Below are positions 42,008 through 51,064 of a stretch of DNA of 64,000 nt, piece by piece; the first letter of the stretch is position 1; the number at the start of each line of letters is the position of its first letter. Location of the stretch: the NCBI RefSeq assembly GCF_014650715.1, contig NZ_BMVM01000023.1, positions 34,490 to 98,489 of the forward strand, written 5' to 3'. Origin of the DNA: Streptomyces bluensis (GTDB taxonomy: Bacteria; Actinomycetota; Actinomycetes; Streptomycetales; Streptomycetaceae). The position numbers and the translations under genes were made by a program. The notes under the pieces were generated by a model that saw only the letters and a program-made list of their open reading frames with translations, was not told the DNA's origin and searched no databases.

Positions 42008-44094
42008 TGGGCGGTTGCCTTCTGGGTGGGGGCCTGGGCCTGGATCGCCGTGATGGCGACGGTGTTGACGATGTCTTGGACGAGGGCGCCCCGGGACAGG
42101 TCGTTGACGGGTTTGCGCAGGCCCTGGAGGACGGGGCCGACGGCGATGGCGCCGGCGGAGCGCTGGACGGCCTTGTAGGTGTTGTTGCCGGTGTTGAGGT
42201 CCGGGAACACCAGCACGCTGGCCTGGCCGGCGACCTCGGAGTCCGGCAGCTTGGTGGCCGCGACCGTCGGCTCCACGGCCGCGTCGTACTGGATGGGACC
42301 CTCGATCTTCAGATCGGGCCGCAGGGAGCGCACCAGTTCCGTGGCCCGCCGCACCTTGTCGACGTCGGCGCCGGAACCGGAGGTGCCTGTCGAGTACGAC
42401 AGCATCGCGATCCGCGGCTCGACCCCGAACTGCTCGGCGGTCGCGGCCGACTGGATGGCGATGTCGGCGAGCTGCTCGGCGTTCGGATCCGGGTTGACCG
42501 CGCAGTCGCCGTACACGAGCACCTTGTCGGCGAGGCACATGAAGAAGACGGACGAGACGATCGACGCGTCCGGCGCGGTCTTGATGATCTCGAAAGCCGG
42601 GCGGATCGTCGCGGCCGTGGAGTGCACCGACCCCGAGACCATGCCGTCGGCGAGGCCCTCCTGGACCATGAGAGTGCCGAAGTAGTTGACGTCCGAGACG
42701 ATGTCGTACGCCAGCTCCACCGTGACCCCCTTGTGGGCGCGCACCAGGGCGTATTGCTCGGCGAAGGACTCCCGCAGCTCGGAGGTCAGCGGGTCGACGA
42801 TCTGCGCGCCGCCGAGGTCGATGCCCAGATCGGCGGCCTTCTTACGGATCTGGTCGCCGGGCCCGAGCAGCGTCAGCTCGCACACCCCCCGGCGCAGCAG
42901 CACCTCGGCCGCGTGCAGCACCCGCTCCTCGCTGCCCTCGGGCAGCACGACGCGCCGCTTGTCGGAGCGGGCCCGCTCCAGCAGCTTGTGCTCGAACATC
43001 ATCGGCGTGACCCGGTCGCTGCTGGGCGCGGACACCCGCCCGGCCAGCTCGGTGGTGTCGACATGCCGCTCGAACAGACCGAGCGCGGTCTCCGCCTTGC
43101 GGGGCGTGGCCGCGCTCAGCTTGCCCTCCATCGCGAACAGTTCGGACGCGGTGGCGAAGGAGCCTGGCTCCACCGCGACCACCGGCGTGCCGGGGGCGAG
43201 ACGGGAGGCGAGGGTGAGGATCTCGTCGCTGGGCCGCTCGTTCAGGGTGAGCAGCACACCGGCTATCGGCGGGGTGCCCGCGCTGTGGGCGGCCAGCGCG
43301 CCGACCACCAGGTCCGCGCGGTCGCCCGGGGTGACCACCAGACAGCCGGGGGTGAGGGCGTTCAGGAAGGTCGGCAGCATGGCGCCGCCGAACACGAAGT
43401 TCAGCGCGTCGCGGGCGAGCCCCGAGTCGTCCCCGAGGAGCACCTTGCCGCCCAGCGCGTGGGTGATCTGCGCGACGGTCGGCGCGGAGAGCGCGGGCTC
43501 GTCCGGGAGGACGTACGCCGGCACGTCGAGGCGCGAGGCGAGCCCCACCTGGATGTCCACGCGGTCGTCCGCGGCCACCCGGTTGGTGACCATGGCCACG
43601 ACGTCGCAGCCGAGCCCCTCGTACGCCCGGTACGCGTTCCGCGTCTCGGCCAGCACGGACTCCGCGGTCTGCCCCCGCGCGCCGACCACCGGGATCACCG
43701 AGGCCCCGAACTCGTTCGCGAGCCGCGCGTTCAGCGCCAGCTCGTCCGGGAACTGGGTGTCGGCGAAGTCGGTGCCGAGGACGAGGACGACGTCGTAGTC
43801 ACGCGCCACCTGATGGAAGCGGCCGACGAGCGTGGACACCAGCTCGTCGGTGCCCTGCTCGGCCTGGAGGGTGGACGCCTCGTGGTAGTCCAGGCCGTAC
43901 ACGGTGGCCGGATCCTGCGTCAGGCGGTAGCGGGAGCGCAGCAGCTCGAACAGCCGGTCGGGAGTGTGGTGGACGAGGGGGCGGAACACCCCCACCCGGT
44001 CGACCTGGCGGGTCAGGAGCTCCATGACTCCCAGCTCCACGACCTGGCGGCCGTCGCCGCGGTCGATCCCGGTCACGTACACGCTGCGCGTCAC
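42004..44094 (-). CDS. pta: Phosphate acetyltransferase, long form
   Basis: 696 residues, the long form. The N-terminal P-loop-like domain (MTRSVYVTGIDRGDGRQVVELGV) and DRTGG-type middle domain regulate the enzyme; the C-terminal catalytic half starts near MMFEHKLLERARSDKRRVVLPEGSEERVLHA and includes GMVSGSVHSTAATIRPAFEII. Acetyl-CoA and phosphate give acetyl phosphate for AckA. The GTG at 44094 gives the family start. Upstream lies a 304-base gap shared with pfkA. Confidence 0.95.
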   Translation of the reverse strand: MTRSVYVTGIDRGDGRQVVELGVMELLTRQVDRVGVFRPLVHHTPDRLFELLRSRYRLTQDPATVYGLDYHEASTLQAEQGTDELVSTLVGRFHQVARDYDVVLVLGTDFADTQFPDELALNARLANEFGASVIPVVGARGQTAESVLAETRNAYRAYEGLGCDVVAMVTNRVAADDRVDIQVGLASRLDVPAYVLPDEPALSAPTVAQITHALGGKVLLGDDSGLARDALNFVFGGAMLPTFLNALTPGCLVVTPGDRADLVVGALAAHSAGTPPIAGVLLTLNERPSDEILTLASRLAPGTPVVAVEPGSFATASELFAMEGKLSAATPRKAETALGLFERHVDTTELAGRVSAPSSDRVTPMMFEHKLLERARSDKRRVVLPEGSEERVLHAAEVLLRRGVCELTLLGPGDQIRKKAADLGIDLGGAQIVDPLTSELRESFAEQYALVRAHKGVTVELAYDIVSDVNYFGTLMVQEGLADGMVSGSVHSTAATIRPAFEIIKTAPDASIVSSVFFMCLADKVLVYGDCAVNPDPNAEQLADIAIQSAATAEQFGVEPRIAMLSYSTGTSGSGADVDKVRRATELVRSLRPDLKIEGPIQYDAAVEPTVAATKLPDSEVAGQASVLVFPDLNTGNNTYKAVQRSAGAIAVGPVLQGLRKPVNDLSRGALVQDIVNTVAITAIQAQAPTQKATAQ

Positions 44095-44398
44095 GCGTCA
44101 ATCTCCGTTCGCTCTTCAGGGGGCTTGCGGGGGTGCCTGCTGGGGTGCCTTCTGGGGTGTTTCGCAACGTTTGGCGTCACGCGAAAATCACCCGCCCGTG
44201 GCGGGCGGAACCCTCTTGACAATACCCCTGCGGCTGGATATGGCACTCGGCAAGGGGGCGGGGGTGGGACGGGAGGGACGCTGTCAGCAGTGCCCTCTGG
44301 ACCGTGGAACAATCGGATGGACCCACTAGTACCCCCCACGCGCCAGCAGCGCGTGCGTACGTACGCAGGTACCGGCACCGAGCAGGAGACACAGCACG
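44095..44398. other. Divergent intergenic region, pta / pfkA
   Basis: 304 bases with no gene. It begins with a stretch of tandem GGGGTGCCT-like units (44131-44160), holds a small hairpin CGCCCG-tgg-CGGGCG near 44194-44208, and has a good -35 TTGACA at 44216. The latter part up to the pfkA ribosome site CAGGAGAC is unremarkable. Confidence 0.5.
44216..44244 (+). promoter_or_regulatory. Candidate sigma-HrdB promoter of pfkA
   Basis: A perfect TTGACA (44216-44221) with 17 bases of spacing to TATGGC (44239-44244), a fair -10 for a Streptomyces housekeeping promoter. It would give an mRNA leader of about 150 bases before the pfkA ATG at 44399. Confidence 0.45.
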
Positions 44399-45424
44399 AT
44401 GCGTATCGGAGTTCTCACCGCAGGCGGCGACTGCCCGGGTCTGAACGCAGTGATCCGGTCGGTCGTGCACAGAGCGGTGGACCACTACGGCGACGAGGTC
44501 ATCGGCTTCGAGGACGGTTACGCCGGCCTGCTGGACGGCCGCTACCGCAGCCTCGACCTGAACGCGGTCGGCGGCATCCTCGCCCGCGGCGGCACCATCC
44601 TCGGCTCCTCCCGCCTGGAACGCGACCGCCTGCGCGAGGCCTGCGAGAACGCGTCCGACATGATCCACGAGTTCGGCATCGACGCCCTGATCCCGATCGG
44701 CGGCGAGGGCACGCTGACGGCGGCGCGGATGCTGAGCGACGCCGGTCTGCCCGTGGTCGGCGTCCCCAAGACGATCGACAACGACATCTCCTCCACGGAC
44801 CGCACCTTCGGCTTCGACACGGCGGTCGGGGTGGCGACGGAGGCGATGGACCGGCTCAAGACCACGGCCGAGTCCCACCAGCGGGTGATGGTCGTCGAGG
44901 TCATGGGCCGGCACGCGGGCTGGATCGCCCTGGAGTCGGGGATGGCCGCAGGCGCGCACGGGATCTGTCTGCCGGAGCGGCCGTTCGACCCGGCCGACCT
45001 GGCCAAGATGGTCGAGGAGCGCTTCGCCCGCGGGAAGAAGTTCGCGGTCGTCTGCGTCGCCGAGGGCGCGCACCCCGCCGAGGGCACCATGAACTACGGC
45101 AAGGGCGAGATCGACCAGTTCGGCCACGAGCGCTTCCAGGGCATCGGCACGGCCCTCGCCTACGAGCTGGAGCGGCGCCTCGGCAAGGAGGCCAAGCCGG
45201 TCATTCTCGGCCACGTCCAGCGCGGCGGCACGCCGACCGCGTACGACCGCGTCCTCGCGACCCGCTTCGGCTGGCACGCGGTGGAGGCCGCGCACCGGGG
45301 CGAGTTCGGCAGGATGACCGCGCTGCGCGGCACCGACATCGTGATGGTGCCGCTCGCGGAGGCGGTGACCGAGCTGAAGACGGTCCCGAAGGACCGGATG
45401 GACGAGGCGGAGTCGGTGTTCTAG
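44399..45424 (+). CDS. pfkA: 6-phosphofructokinase, ATP-type
   Basis: 341 residues, the length of Streptomyces Pfk. Motifs: MRIGVLTAGGDCPGLNAVIR, LIPIGGEGTLTAARML, GVPKTIDNDI (catalytic Asp), and VEVMGRHAGW. The Gly after Glu in GGEGT is the ATP-type residue (an Asp there marks PPi enzymes), and the Lys in PKTID is usual for actinomycetes. It phosphorylates fructose 6-phosphate. Start fixed by AGGAGAC. Divergent from pta. Confidence 0.95.
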   Translation: MRIGVLTAGGDCPGLNAVIRSVVHRAVDHYGDEVIGFEDGYAGLLDGRYRSLDLNAVGGILARGGTILGSSRLERDRLREACENASDMIHEFGIDALIPIGGEGTLTAARMLSDAGLPVVGVPKTIDNDISSTDRTFGFDTAVGVATEAMDRLKTTAESHQRVMVVEVMGRHAGWIALESGMAAGAHGICLPERPFDPADLAKMVEERFARGKKFAVVCVAEGAHPAEGTMNYGKGEIDQFGHERFQGIGTALAYELERRLGKEAKPVILGHVQRGGTPTAYDRVLATRFGWHAVEAAHRGEFGRMTALRGTDIVMVPLAEAVTELKTVPKDRMDEAESVF

Positions 45425-45452
45425 GAGGGCCTCTTTCGGGCTGGGCCGCTCC

Positions 45453-46232
45453 TCAGTACGGGCCGGTGCTCTCCATCGTCGACACCGTCGACCAGAAGCG
45501 ATCGACGATGTGGTCCAGGAAGTCACGGCCGGCCTCGTCGGCGTCGGTCCAGGCCGTGCCGTTGGTCCAGGTGAGACCCGCCATGATCGTTCCCCGGTAC
45601 GCGGTGTGCAACTCCCGGAGCACGTCCTCGACGAGCCGCCGCTCCAGGGGCACCAGCTTGGCCACCGGGCGTACGTACCCCTGCCAGCGCGTGGTCACGG
45701 CGCCCCGGAGCAGCTCGGCCAGCTTCCGGTTCCTCCCCGAGGCGGTGACGAAGTCCGGGCGTGAGAGGCCGAGCAGTCCGGTGAGGGCGGCGGACTGCCG
45801 CTCGTTGCCACGCCACTGCCCGGTTTCCTCCATGCGCAGGTACGCGAGGAGTTCGAGGCCGACCGCGTGGGCGACCTCCTCGGCGGAGAGACCACGGGCG
45901 ACGCGGTACTCGCGCAACGTCCGGGGCCTGCCGGCGAGGTCGTCCACCGAGCACCACAACACGCCCGCGAGAGCCGTGAGTTCGACGCAGGTGGGGGCGG
46001 CCGTGCCGCGTTCCCAGTCGACGACCATGTCCGGGGTGACGTGCGGGAGTCCGTACGAGGAACGCATCCCGTAGGCCACGTGCTCGGGCTCCAGGCCGAG
46101 CCCGGCACGGAGACTGCGGGCGGCCGGGGAGTCGAAGGGCGGAGTGGGGGGTGTGGGGGGAGTGGTCTGCGCGGCAGGCGAGGGGTGCGGGGGCCGCGCG
46201 GGGTGCTGGCTTCGGGCTCGTGATCGGCGCAC
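45453..46232 (-). CDS. Helix-turn-helix (XRE-like) regulator
   Basis: 259 residues. The first 40 are Pro/Thr-rich. There are two HTH-like parts: LGLEPEHVAYGMRSSYGLPHVTPDMVVDWERG and LREYRVARGLSAEEVAHAVGLELLAYLRMEETG, each with the XRE pattern of an arginine helix then a substitution of QxxxA by recognition residues. The C-terminal part ends RFWSTVSTMESTGPY and has no known domain I can name. Tail-to-tail with pfkA. The GTG start at 46232 lacks a strong ribosome site. Confidence 0.8.
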   Translation of the reverse strand: MRRSRARSQHPARPPHPSPAAQTTPPTPPTPPFDSPAARSLRAGLGLEPEHVAYGMRSSYGLPHVTPDMVVDWERGTAAPTCVELTALAGVLWCSVDDLAGRPRTLREYRVARGLSAEEVAHAVGLELLAYLRMEETGQWRGNERQSAALTGLLGLSRPDFVTASGRNRKLAELLRGAVTTRWQGYVRPVAKLVPLERRLVEDVLRELHTAYRGTIMAGLTWTNGTAWTDADEAGRDFLDHIVDRFWSTVSTMESTGPY

Positions 46233-46596
46233 GCGGCCACGCTAGGGGTGCGGGGCTGCGATGACTACGGTCTGTTCGGCCACACTCACGGAGTGCAGAT
46301 ATCTATGGTCGTGCCGCGGAAGCGTGAGTTCCGTCCGAGGCCCTTGGCGGGCTGTCTGTCACCGGGGGCACCGCCCGCGAGCAGGGGGGTGCCGGCCTCA
46401 GCGAGATGAGCGATCGCCCGGTCCAGGTCGGCCGGGTCCGAGCTGTGCCGGGCCCGGCCAGTCGCAGCAGGCCGAAGTGAAAGGAGTGTCGCGCGCAGCC
46501 GCCCCTCGCGGGTCGCGGGTAGCTTCAGGCTCGCGCGGCTGGGCCGCGAAGCGGCCGAGTGTCGTGTCGGGCGGAGCCGGTGCTGTGTCCGGAGCT
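46233..46596. other. 364-base gap, no recognised gene
   Basis: Both flanking genes are on the minus strand. Open frames cross it in several phases but none has a ribosome site plus Streptomyces third-position bias; the longest minus frame (46286-46639) runs into the MarR gene. The sequence gcgagcctgaagctacccgc resembles nothing I know. Composition is somewhat less GC-rich than the neighbours, which may point to a decayed gene. Confidence 0.4.
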
Positions 46597-47058
46597 TTAC
46601 GTCGCCGATGCGGGCGGTTCGGTCAGTGAGGCGATGCACGCGGTGAGCAGGCGCCGCATCTGGTCTTGTTCGCCGGCATTCAGATTGGCCAGCATGTCTT
46701 GCTCGACGCGGCGAACCGCGGCGCTGGCCACCTTGAGCTGGCGGCGCCCGCGGGCGGTCAGCTCGGTGGGCAGGGCCCTGCCGACGGGTGCCTGTGCCGG
46801 GCGGACGACGAGTCCCTGGCGTTCGAGGGCCTGTAGGAGCACGTTCATCGACTGCCGGGTGACGAAGGCGCCGCGGGCAAGCTCCGAGTTGGACAGGCCA
46901 GGTCGCTGGGCAAGCAGCTCCAGGCAGGAGTAGTGGGTGATCGTCATGCCCAACGGCCTCAGCACGGCCTCCAGAGCGGAGTGCAGTGCGCTCGCGGCCG
47001 CCTTCAGCATGTACCCCAGTGATGTGTCCAGCTCGATTCCGGGCTCGCCTTGACTCAT
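46597..47058 (-). CDS. MarR-family regulator, divergent from VOC protein
   Basis: 153 residues. Winged-helix core: SNSELARGAFVTRQSMNVLLQALERQGLVVRPAQAPVGRALPTELT. It represses adjacent genes in most known cases. Two inverted repeats, TGTCAG-N4-CTGACA, one across its own start codon and one 26 bases further, are very likely its operators. The neighbour VOC gene at 47121 is the probable target. Confidence 0.92.
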   Translation of the reverse strand: MSQGEPGIELDTSLGYMLKAAASALHSALEAVLRPLGMTITHYSCLELLAQRPGLSNSELARGAFVTRQSMNVLLQALERQGLVVRPAQAPVGRALPTELTARGRRQLKVASAAVRRVEQDMLANLNAGEQDQMRRLLTACIASLTEPPASAT

Positions 47059-47100
47059 GTCAGCAGTCTGACATACCTTTCGGTGTCAGAAGACTGACAT
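47057..47100. promoter_or_regulatory. Two operator repeats TGTCAG-N4-CTGACA
   Basis: Repeat 1, ATGTCAG-CAGT-CTGACAT (47057-47074), covers the MarR start. Repeat 2, TGTCAG-AAGA-CTGACA (47084-47099), lies 26 bases on, centre to centre, beside the VOC ribosome site GAGGAGG. They would let one repressor shut both divergent genes. Confidence 0.75.
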
Positions 47101-47120
47101 ACCTTGAGGAGGTAAGGATC

Positions 47121-47489
47121 GTGGCCGTTACCGGACCCGACTTCATTTCGCTGCAGGTGCGCGACCTGGAGCGCTCTGCCGCTTTCTACGAGCGGTACCT
47201 GGGGCTGAAACGCTCTGACGCAGGACCGCCGCACGCTGTCGTGTTCGACACCAAGCCGATCGCGTTCGCCGTCCGTGACGTCGTCGCGGGCGTCGACCTG
47301 GACGCGATCGCGCAGCCAGGCCAGGGAATGGCGCTGTGGCTGCACGCCCCCGACGCGCAGGACATCCACGACGCCCTCGCAGCCGCCGGCACGACGATCG
47401 TCTCGGCGCCCGTCGACGGGCCGTTCGGCCGCACTTTCACGTTCGCGGACCCCGACGGCTACCAGGTGACCCTCCACGACCGCGGCTGA
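47121..47489 (+). CDS. VOC-family (glyoxalase/bleomycin-resistance fold) protein
   Basis: 122 residues, one VOC unit in two beta-alpha-beta-beta-beta modules: VTGPDFISLQVRDLERSAAFYERYLGLKRS and MALWLHAPDAQDIHDALAAAGTTIV ... FTFADPDGYQVTLHD. These proteins bind metals and small organics; roles range from dioxygenase to drug binding. GTG at 47121 has GAGGAGG upstream. Divergent from and probably controlled by the MarR gene. Confidence 0.9.
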   Translation: MAVTGPDFISLQVRDLERSAAFYERYLGLKRSDAGPPHAVVFDTKPIAFAVRDVVAGVDLDAIAQPGQGMALWLHAPDAQDIHDALAAAGTTIVSAPVDGPFGRTFTFADPDGYQVTLHDRG

Positions 47490-47563
47490 GCCGGGCGTCC
47501 TGGTCTTCGGCGCGGCAGGCGCCCTGAGCGGGCTTCTGCAACGGCAGGCCGGCCGCCAGGGAC

Positions 47564-47598
47564 GCGGCAAAGCCGCCTCATGCAGTTTGAAGCGGCTT
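47564..47598 (+). terminator. Hairpins after the VOC gene
   Basis: GCGGC-AAA-GCCGC (47564-47576) forms one small hairpin; alternatively AAGCCGC (47570-47576) pairs with GCGGCTT (47592-47598). Either could stop transcription 75-100 bases past the VOC stop. Confidence 0.4.
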
Positions 47599-47709
47599 CA
47601 GCGTTCGCTGCGGGGCGCGGCGCGGACGGCAGGGATCACATTGGACTTCGCGCCAGGGCCGCGACTAGGTGCGGGGCTTTCCCTTCCCCCGCGTGAGCAG
47701 CACACCCCT

Positions 47710-48567
47710 TCACCCCTTCACCGCCCCACCCAACGCGAACCCCCCACCCAACCGCCGCGCCACCAGCACGTACAGCACCAGCACAGGCGACGAGTAGATC
47801 ACCGAGAACGCGGCCAGTTGCCCGTAGACCACCATCCCCCGGTTGCCGAAGAACTCGTTGATGCTCACGGCGGCGGGCATCTGGTCGGGGGTCAGGAGCA
47901 GCATGAAGGGGACGAAGAAGTTGCCCCACATCATGACGAAGCAGAAGACCGTCACCACGGCCACACCCGGGCCCATCAGTGGCAGCACGATCCGTAGCAG
48001 CGACTGCGACGACGACGCTCCGTCCGTCCACGCGGCCTCCTCCAGCTCCTTCGGGACGCCGTCCATGAAGTTCTTCATCAGCCAGATGGCGAACGGCAGT
48101 TGAGAGGCGGCGAAGAAGAAGATCGTGCCCTGCATGGTGTCGATGAGGTTCACCTGTACGAACAGGGCGTACACCGGCACCATGATCGCCGTGATCGGCA
48201 GGCTCGTCGCGAACAGGACCGTCAGGAGGAAGGGGCGGTTGAGGCGGGAGCGGAAGCGGGACAGCGGGTACGCCGCCAGGGCCGCGCACACCACCGTCAG
48301 GAGGGTTCCGCCGCCGCACAGGATCAGGCTGTTGAGGAGGGGGGTGAAGGTGATGCCGGGGGTCAGTACGGCGTCGAAGTTGGAGAAGGTCAGGCTGTCC
48401 GGCACCTTCACCCTCAGGTCCGCGTTCGGGTCCAGGGAGGACAGGATCACCCAGGCGAGCGGGAGGGCGAAGGCGGCGGCCAGCGTGAGGAGGCCGAAGT
48501 CGGCCGCAAGCCGGTGGGCCGTGCGGCGGTTGCTCAGCGTGCGGCGGCTGCCCGGTGTGTGTGGCAT
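47710..48567 (-). CDS. Sugar ABC importer permease (MalG-type)
   Basis: 285 residues, six membrane segments, and the EAA loop AAWTDGASSSQSLLRIVLPLMGPG that contacts the ATPase. N-terminus MPHTPGSRRTLSNRRTAHRLAADFGLLTL. Last of a three-gene set with the binding protein first; 6 bases from the previous gene. No ATPase gene is present, and in Streptomyces such importers share the global ATPase MsiK. Sugar substrate unknown. Confidence 0.93.
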   Translation of the reverse strand: MPHTPGSRRTLSNRRTAHRLAADFGLLTLAAAFALPLAWVILSSLDPNADLRVKVPDSLTFSNFDAVLTPGITFTPLLNSLILCGGGTLLTVVCAALAAYPLSRFRSRLNRPFLLTVLFATSLPITAIMVPVYALFVQVNLIDTMQGTIFFFAASQLPFAIWLMKNFMDGVPKELEEAAWTDGASSSQSLLRIVLPLMGPGVAVVTVFCFVMMWGNFFVPFMLLLTPDQMPAAVSINEFFGNRGMVVYGQLAAFSVIYSSPVLVLYVLVARRLGGGFALGGAVKG

Positions 48568-48573
48568 GGCGGC

Positions 48574-49482
48574 TCAGACCTCCGTTCGGAGCAGGCGCAG
48601 GTAGATGACCGAGACGAGTGAGCCGAGGAGGAGCAGGAGCAGGGCCACCGCCGTGCCGTAGCCGATCATGCTGTTCTGGAAGGCCTGTTCGTACATGAAG
48701 AGGGGGAGGGTCTGGCTTTTGTCGCCAGGGCCGCCGCGCGTCATCACCCAGATCAGGCCGAAGACCGACAGCGTCTGGAGCGTGTTCAGCATCAGGTTCG
48801 TGCCGATGGAGCGGCGGATCATCGGGAGCGTGATGTGCCACAGCCGGCGCCAGCCGCCCGCGCCGTCGACCTCGGCCGCCTCCGTGATCTCCTTGGGGAT
48901 CTCGTTCAGGGCCGCCGAGTAGACCAGCATGGAGAAGGCCGTGCCCCGCCAGACGTTCGCGAACGACACCGCCAGGATCGGGAGCGTGAACAGCCAGTTC
49001 TGGGACGGGAGATGGAGCCAGTCCAGGAGGGCGTTCAGGGTGCCCTCGCGGCGGAAGAAGGCGTACAGGAGGAAACCGGCCACGACCTCCGGCAGCACCC
49101 ACGCCGTGATCACGATCCCGCCCACGAGCGTACGGACCGGCTTCGACGCCCGCTGCATCAGTGACGCCAGTGCCAGGCCGAGCGTGTTCTGCCCGATCAG
49201 CGAACTCAGCACCGTGAACACCAGCGTCAGCCATACGGCGTTGAGGAAGGCCTCGTCCTCGAACGCCTTACGGAAGTTGTCGAAGCCGACGAACGACTCC
49301 TGGGCCTGGCCCGTGAGCTGGAGGTCGGTGAAGGCGATGTACGCGCAGTACGCGATCGGGCCCGCGAGGAACAGCAGCAGGAGGACGAGGGCGGGAGCGA
49401 CGGGGAGGGCGCGGGTGAGGGAGCGTCCGAGTGCCGCACGCCCTTTCCGGCTCGCTTCCGCTGTGCCTGCTTCGTGGCTCAC
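48574..49482 (-). CDS. Sugar ABC importer permease (MalF-type)
   Basis: 302 residues. Six membrane segments and the EAA loop EAAEVDGAGGWRRLWHITLPMIRRSIG. The start is GTG at 49482, overlapping the binding-protein stop by 4 bases, with the N-terminal 30 residues internal. It pairs with the permease downstream. Confidence 0.93.
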   Translation of the reverse strand: MSHEAGTAEASRKGRAALGRSLTRALPVAPALVLLLLFLAGPIAYCAYIAFTDLQLTGQAQESFVGFDNFRKAFEDEAFLNAVWLTLVFTVLSSLIGQNTLGLALASLMQRASKPVRTLVGGIVITAWVLPEVVAGFLLYAFFRREGTLNALLDWLHLPSQNWLFTLPILAVSFANVWRGTAFSMLVYSAALNEIPKEITEAAEVDGAGGWRRLWHITLPMIRRSIGTNLMLNTLQTLSVFGLIWVMTRGGPGDKSQTLPLFMYEQAFQNSMIGYGTAVALLLLLLGSLVSVIYLRLLRTEV

Positions 49483-50924
49483 TTCTCGATCACTTGGTCG
49501 TTCGTGACCGACTTCAGGGTGTCGTCGTAGCCGCGCGCTGCCTCCTCGACCGACACATCACCGGTCGTCACGCCCTCCATCGCCTCCTGGATCGCCGTCG
49601 AGACCTTGGGGTACGCCGGGAACGCGGGCCGGTAGTGGGTGCTCGGGACCAGGTCGGTGAAGAACTTGATGCCGGGCTGCGCACTGATGTAGTCGGGGTC
49701 CTCGGCGACGTCCTTGCGTACCGCGATGCCCGAGTTGGCGATGTACCACTTCTGGGCGTTGGCTTTCGTCTGCATCGTCTTGATGAACTCGAAGGCCAGG
49801 TCGGGGTTGGCCGCCTTGTCCGGGATCGCCCAGGTCCAGCCGCCGGACATGCTCACCTTGCCGGGGGACTGTCCGTTCTGCGTCGGCATGTAGGCCAGGC
49901 CCAGCTTCTCGGACCACTCCGGCCACTCGTGGCCGGCGCCCTTCTGCCAGTCCTGCGGGAGCCAGGAGCCGTCGAGGTCGATGGCGAGTTTCCCCTTGGG
50001 GAGGAGTTCTCCGCGGACGATGGTCTGGATGTTCGGGTCGAGGGCGACGGAGACGTCCGGGCCCAACTTCTCCTTGTAGACCGTCTCCACGAAGGCCAGG
50101 GCGTCCCTGAAGCCCTTGCTCCCGGCGACCCACTTCTTGCTCGCCCTGTCGTACAGCGGGTCGGACGTTCCGTTGCTCGACCCGTCGCCCGCCCCGTCGC
50201 TCGACCCATCGCTCGTCCCGTACAGCAGCATCTGGAAGCCCTGCATCGCCGCCGCCTCGCCCGCCGGTTTGCCCGCGTAGATGTTGAGCGGTGTGACGCC
50301 GGGGACCTTGCGTTTGACCGTGCGGGCGGCCGTCAGGACGTCGTCCCAGGTCTTCGGCTGCCAGTCGGAGGGCAGTCCGGCCTTCGCGAAGATGCCCTTG
50401 TCGAACCAGAGGCCGCGGGCGTCGGTGCCGTCCGGGACGCCGTACGTCTTCCCGTCCTCGGCCTTGGCGGCCGTCTTCGCCGTGTCGATGAACTGGTCCC
50501 AGTCCTTCCACTGGGACAGATACGGGTCGAGGGGTTTCAGATAGCCGCTCGTGATGTCGGAGTTGATGAGGAAGGTGTCCTCGTAGACCAGGTCGGGCGC
50601 CGTCTTCGGTGAGCGGAGCATCTGCTGGACCTTGGTGTAGTACTCCGAGTCCGGGGCCTTGATGGGGATGAGTTCGACCTTCTTCCCCGGGTTCGCCTTC
50701 TCGAACTGCTTCTTGATATCGGCGAGGAAGGTGTCCATGACGCGGACCGAGTTGTCCGTGGACTGTTTGAAGGACACCTTCACCGTGTCCGGGTCGCTGC
50801 CGGAGCCGCTGCCGCAGGCGGTGAGCCCGGTGGCGGCGAGGGCGAGGGCGACGAGCGCGGTGCGTGGGGCACTGGGGCGGATGCGGGCGGCGGTGGAGCG
50901 GGTGCGGACGGCGGTGGAGCGCAC
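49479..50924 (-). CDS. Sugar ABC importer binding lipoprotein
   Basis: About 481 residues with a lipobox LTAC (signal TALVALALAATGLTACGSG). Family 1 extracellular binding protein: VKVSFKQSTDNSVRVMDTFL, LKPLDPYLSQWKDWDQ, DGTDARGLWFDKGIFAKAGL and ALDPNIQTIVRGELLPKGKLAI. A Gly/Ser/Asp insertion (SDGSSDGAGDGSSNGTSD) comes from a short coding repeat at about 50165-50222. GTG at 50924 with AGGAGG 9 bases upstream is preferred to a TTG two codons earlier. Confidence 0.9.
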   Translation of the reverse strand: MRSTAVRTRSTAARIRPSAPRTALVALALAATGLTACGSGSGSDPDTVKVSFKQSTDNSVRVMDTFLADIKKQFEKANPGKKVELIPIKAPDSEYYTKVQQMLRSPKTAPDLVYEDTFLINSDITSGYLKPLDPYLSQWKDWDQFIDTAKTAAKAEDGKTYGVPDGTDARGLWFDKGIFAKAGLPSDWQPKTWDDVLTAARTVKRKVPGVTPLNIYAGKPAGEAAAMQGFQMLLYGTSDGSSDGAGDGSSNGTSDPLYDRASKKWVAGSKGFRDALAFVETVYKEKLGPDVSVALDPNIQTIVRGELLPKGKLAIDLDGSWLPQDWQKGAGHEWPEWSEKLGLAYMPTQNGQSPGKVSMSGGWTWAIPDKAANPDLAFEFIKTMQTKANAQKWYIANSGIAVRKDVAEDPDYISAQPGIKFFTDLVPSTHYRPAFPAYPKVSTAIQEAMEGVTTGDVSVEEAARGYDDTLKSVTNDQVIEK

Positions 50925-51064
50925 GGGCAACGACCTCCTGCGGGCCTACCTCGTTGTGGCCGGAAGTTTGCTGCCCAGTGAACGTACGAGGGTCGCCCTT
51001 GTCAGGTCAATGTGTCTGCGCGGGCCCGGACTTGGCGACCTCGGCGGCCCCGCCCCCCGGGGGC

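Noticed and set aside
42076..46074. A 1332-residue open frame on the plus strand over pta and pfkA
   Set aside because: Opposite to pta with the wrong third-position bias and no motif; it also overlaps pfkA in another frame.
46286..46639. A 117-residue minus-strand frame in the gap before MarR
   Set aside because: It overlaps the MarR gene end, lacks a ribosome site and resembles no family.
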